A DNA stretch of 64,000 nt, taken from assembly GCF_020687545.1 (NCBI RefSeq), contig NZ_JAJEQX010000018.1, positions 1 through 64,000 on the forward strand, given 5' to 3'. Made by a program: the position numbers and the translations under genes. The notes under the pieces are model-generated. The model was not told the DNA's origin. It did not search any database and saw only the letters and a program-made list of their open reading frames with translations. Source of the DNA: Ruminococcus turbiniformis. GTDB lineage: Bacteria; Bacillota; Clostridia; Lachnospirales; Lachnospiraceae. This document shows positions 63,637 to 64,000 of the stretch, piece after piece. Positions within the stretch are counted from its first letter, which is position 1. Each line of letters begins with the position of its first letter.

Positions 63637-64000
63637 TCATGCAAGAAAGTTTTTGATGAAACTCTGTCTGTGTATGGGCGTCGGCCCCAGTTTCCGTATT
63701 GCGTCGATATGCTCTTTTGACCCGTATCCCTTATGTCTGGCGAATCCGTACCCGGGCAGAATCTCATCATACTGCACCATAAGCCTGTCCCTCGTAACTT
63801 TTGCAAGAATGCTTGCAGCGGCAATGGACACACTCTTCGCATCGCCTTTGATAATCGGCACCTGAGGAATAATCATATCCGGAATGGTCACCGCATCGTT
63901 TAAAAGAAGATCCGGAACGGATGAAAGTTTTGAAACCGCCTCCCGCATCGCCTCGTAGGTTGCCTGAAGGATATTGATCTCGTCAATCCGCGCCGGACTC
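63637..64000 (-). CDS. rnhB: Ribonuclease HII (C-terminal part)
   Basis: C-terminal 120 residues of the enzyme that removes ribonucleotides from DNA. Visible are [17 protein letters not shown] at the cut edge, [16 protein letters not shown] and [17 protein letters not shown], both RNase HII signatures. The coding frame is still open at the right edge; the start and catalytic N-terminus lie beyond it. Confidence 0.95.
   Translation of the reverse strand, partial: SPARIDEINILQATYEAMREAVSKLSSVPDLLLNDAVTIPDMIIPQVPIIKGDAKSVSIAAASILAKVTRDRLMVQYDEILPGYGFARHKGYGSKEHIDAIRKLGPTPIHRQSFIKNFLA

Overview
The window is a chromosomal segment of a Gram-positive, endospore-forming anaerobe, most likely a gut Lachnospiraceae (Clostridium cluster XIVa) relative. 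The indications are an uninterrupted sigK, CodY, a CIRCE-controlled groESL, an indolepyruvate:ferredoxin oxidoreductase, a SipW/TasA-type surface locus, YtrA-type GntR regulators beside ABC exporters, and the 16S rRNA 5' end. Family placement is inference; no species is claimed. Most genes lie on the minus strand and the content is mainly core metabolism, without an intact phage, insertion sequence or CRISPR array.

Layout. 1-660: start of an rRNA operon leaving the left edge, driven by three tandem TTGACA/17-bp promoters. 0.9-4.6 kb: iorA-iorB-paaK operon for oxidation of aryl-pyruvates to aryl-acyl-CoA and aryl acids. 4.6-5.7 kb: a long palindromic element, a decayed Rpn-type nuclease gene and a small acetyltransferase. 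5.8-7.8 kb: GntR-ABC ATPase-permease module with an operator-embedded promoter. 8-13.9 kb: MoaE-like protein, thioesterase, radA, an unknown small protein, clpC with its own GntR regulator. 14-18.3 kb: folate operon folC-folE-HD protein-folP-folBK. 18.4-21.9 kb: second GntR-ABC module on the plus strand. 22-23.1 kb: nfo and tRNA-Arg. 23.2-30.2 kb: a six-gene surface-fibre locus with a SipW peptidase, three TasA-like secreted proteins, a large cell-wall-binding/SpaA adhesin and a DUF5688 protein. 30.5-38.6 kb: efp, yqeG, chorismate mutase-shikimate kinase fusion, amidase, guaB, groEL/groES, codY. 38.8-44.4 kb: topA, dprA, comM and sigK. 44.5-54.8 kb: pckA, thrC, an NhaC antiporter, leuCD, asd, argH, queH. 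55-64 kb: NitT/TauT-type ABC pair, an NSS transporter, DUF362 iron-sulfur protein, PaaI thioesterase, tRNA-Thr, Fic, MscS, pgeF, yraN and part of rnhB.

Regulatory links visible in the sequence: CIRCE over groESL (HrcA); a CodY-like box in the codY promoter spacer and another upstream of leuCD; paired inverted repeats at the promoters of two GntR-ABC modules.

Two things stand out beyond known genes. First, the SipW/TasA/SpaA locus combines N-terminal wall-binding repeats and isopeptide-type domains in one adhesin with no visible sorting signal. Second, a ~70-bp element occurs four times, each time in the same polarity directly after the U-tract of an intrinsic terminator, with hints of base-pair covariation. 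Three intergenic purine-rich tandem repeats leading into ribosome binding sites, and paired 31-bp repeats between groES and groEL, add to an unusual intergenic repertoire.
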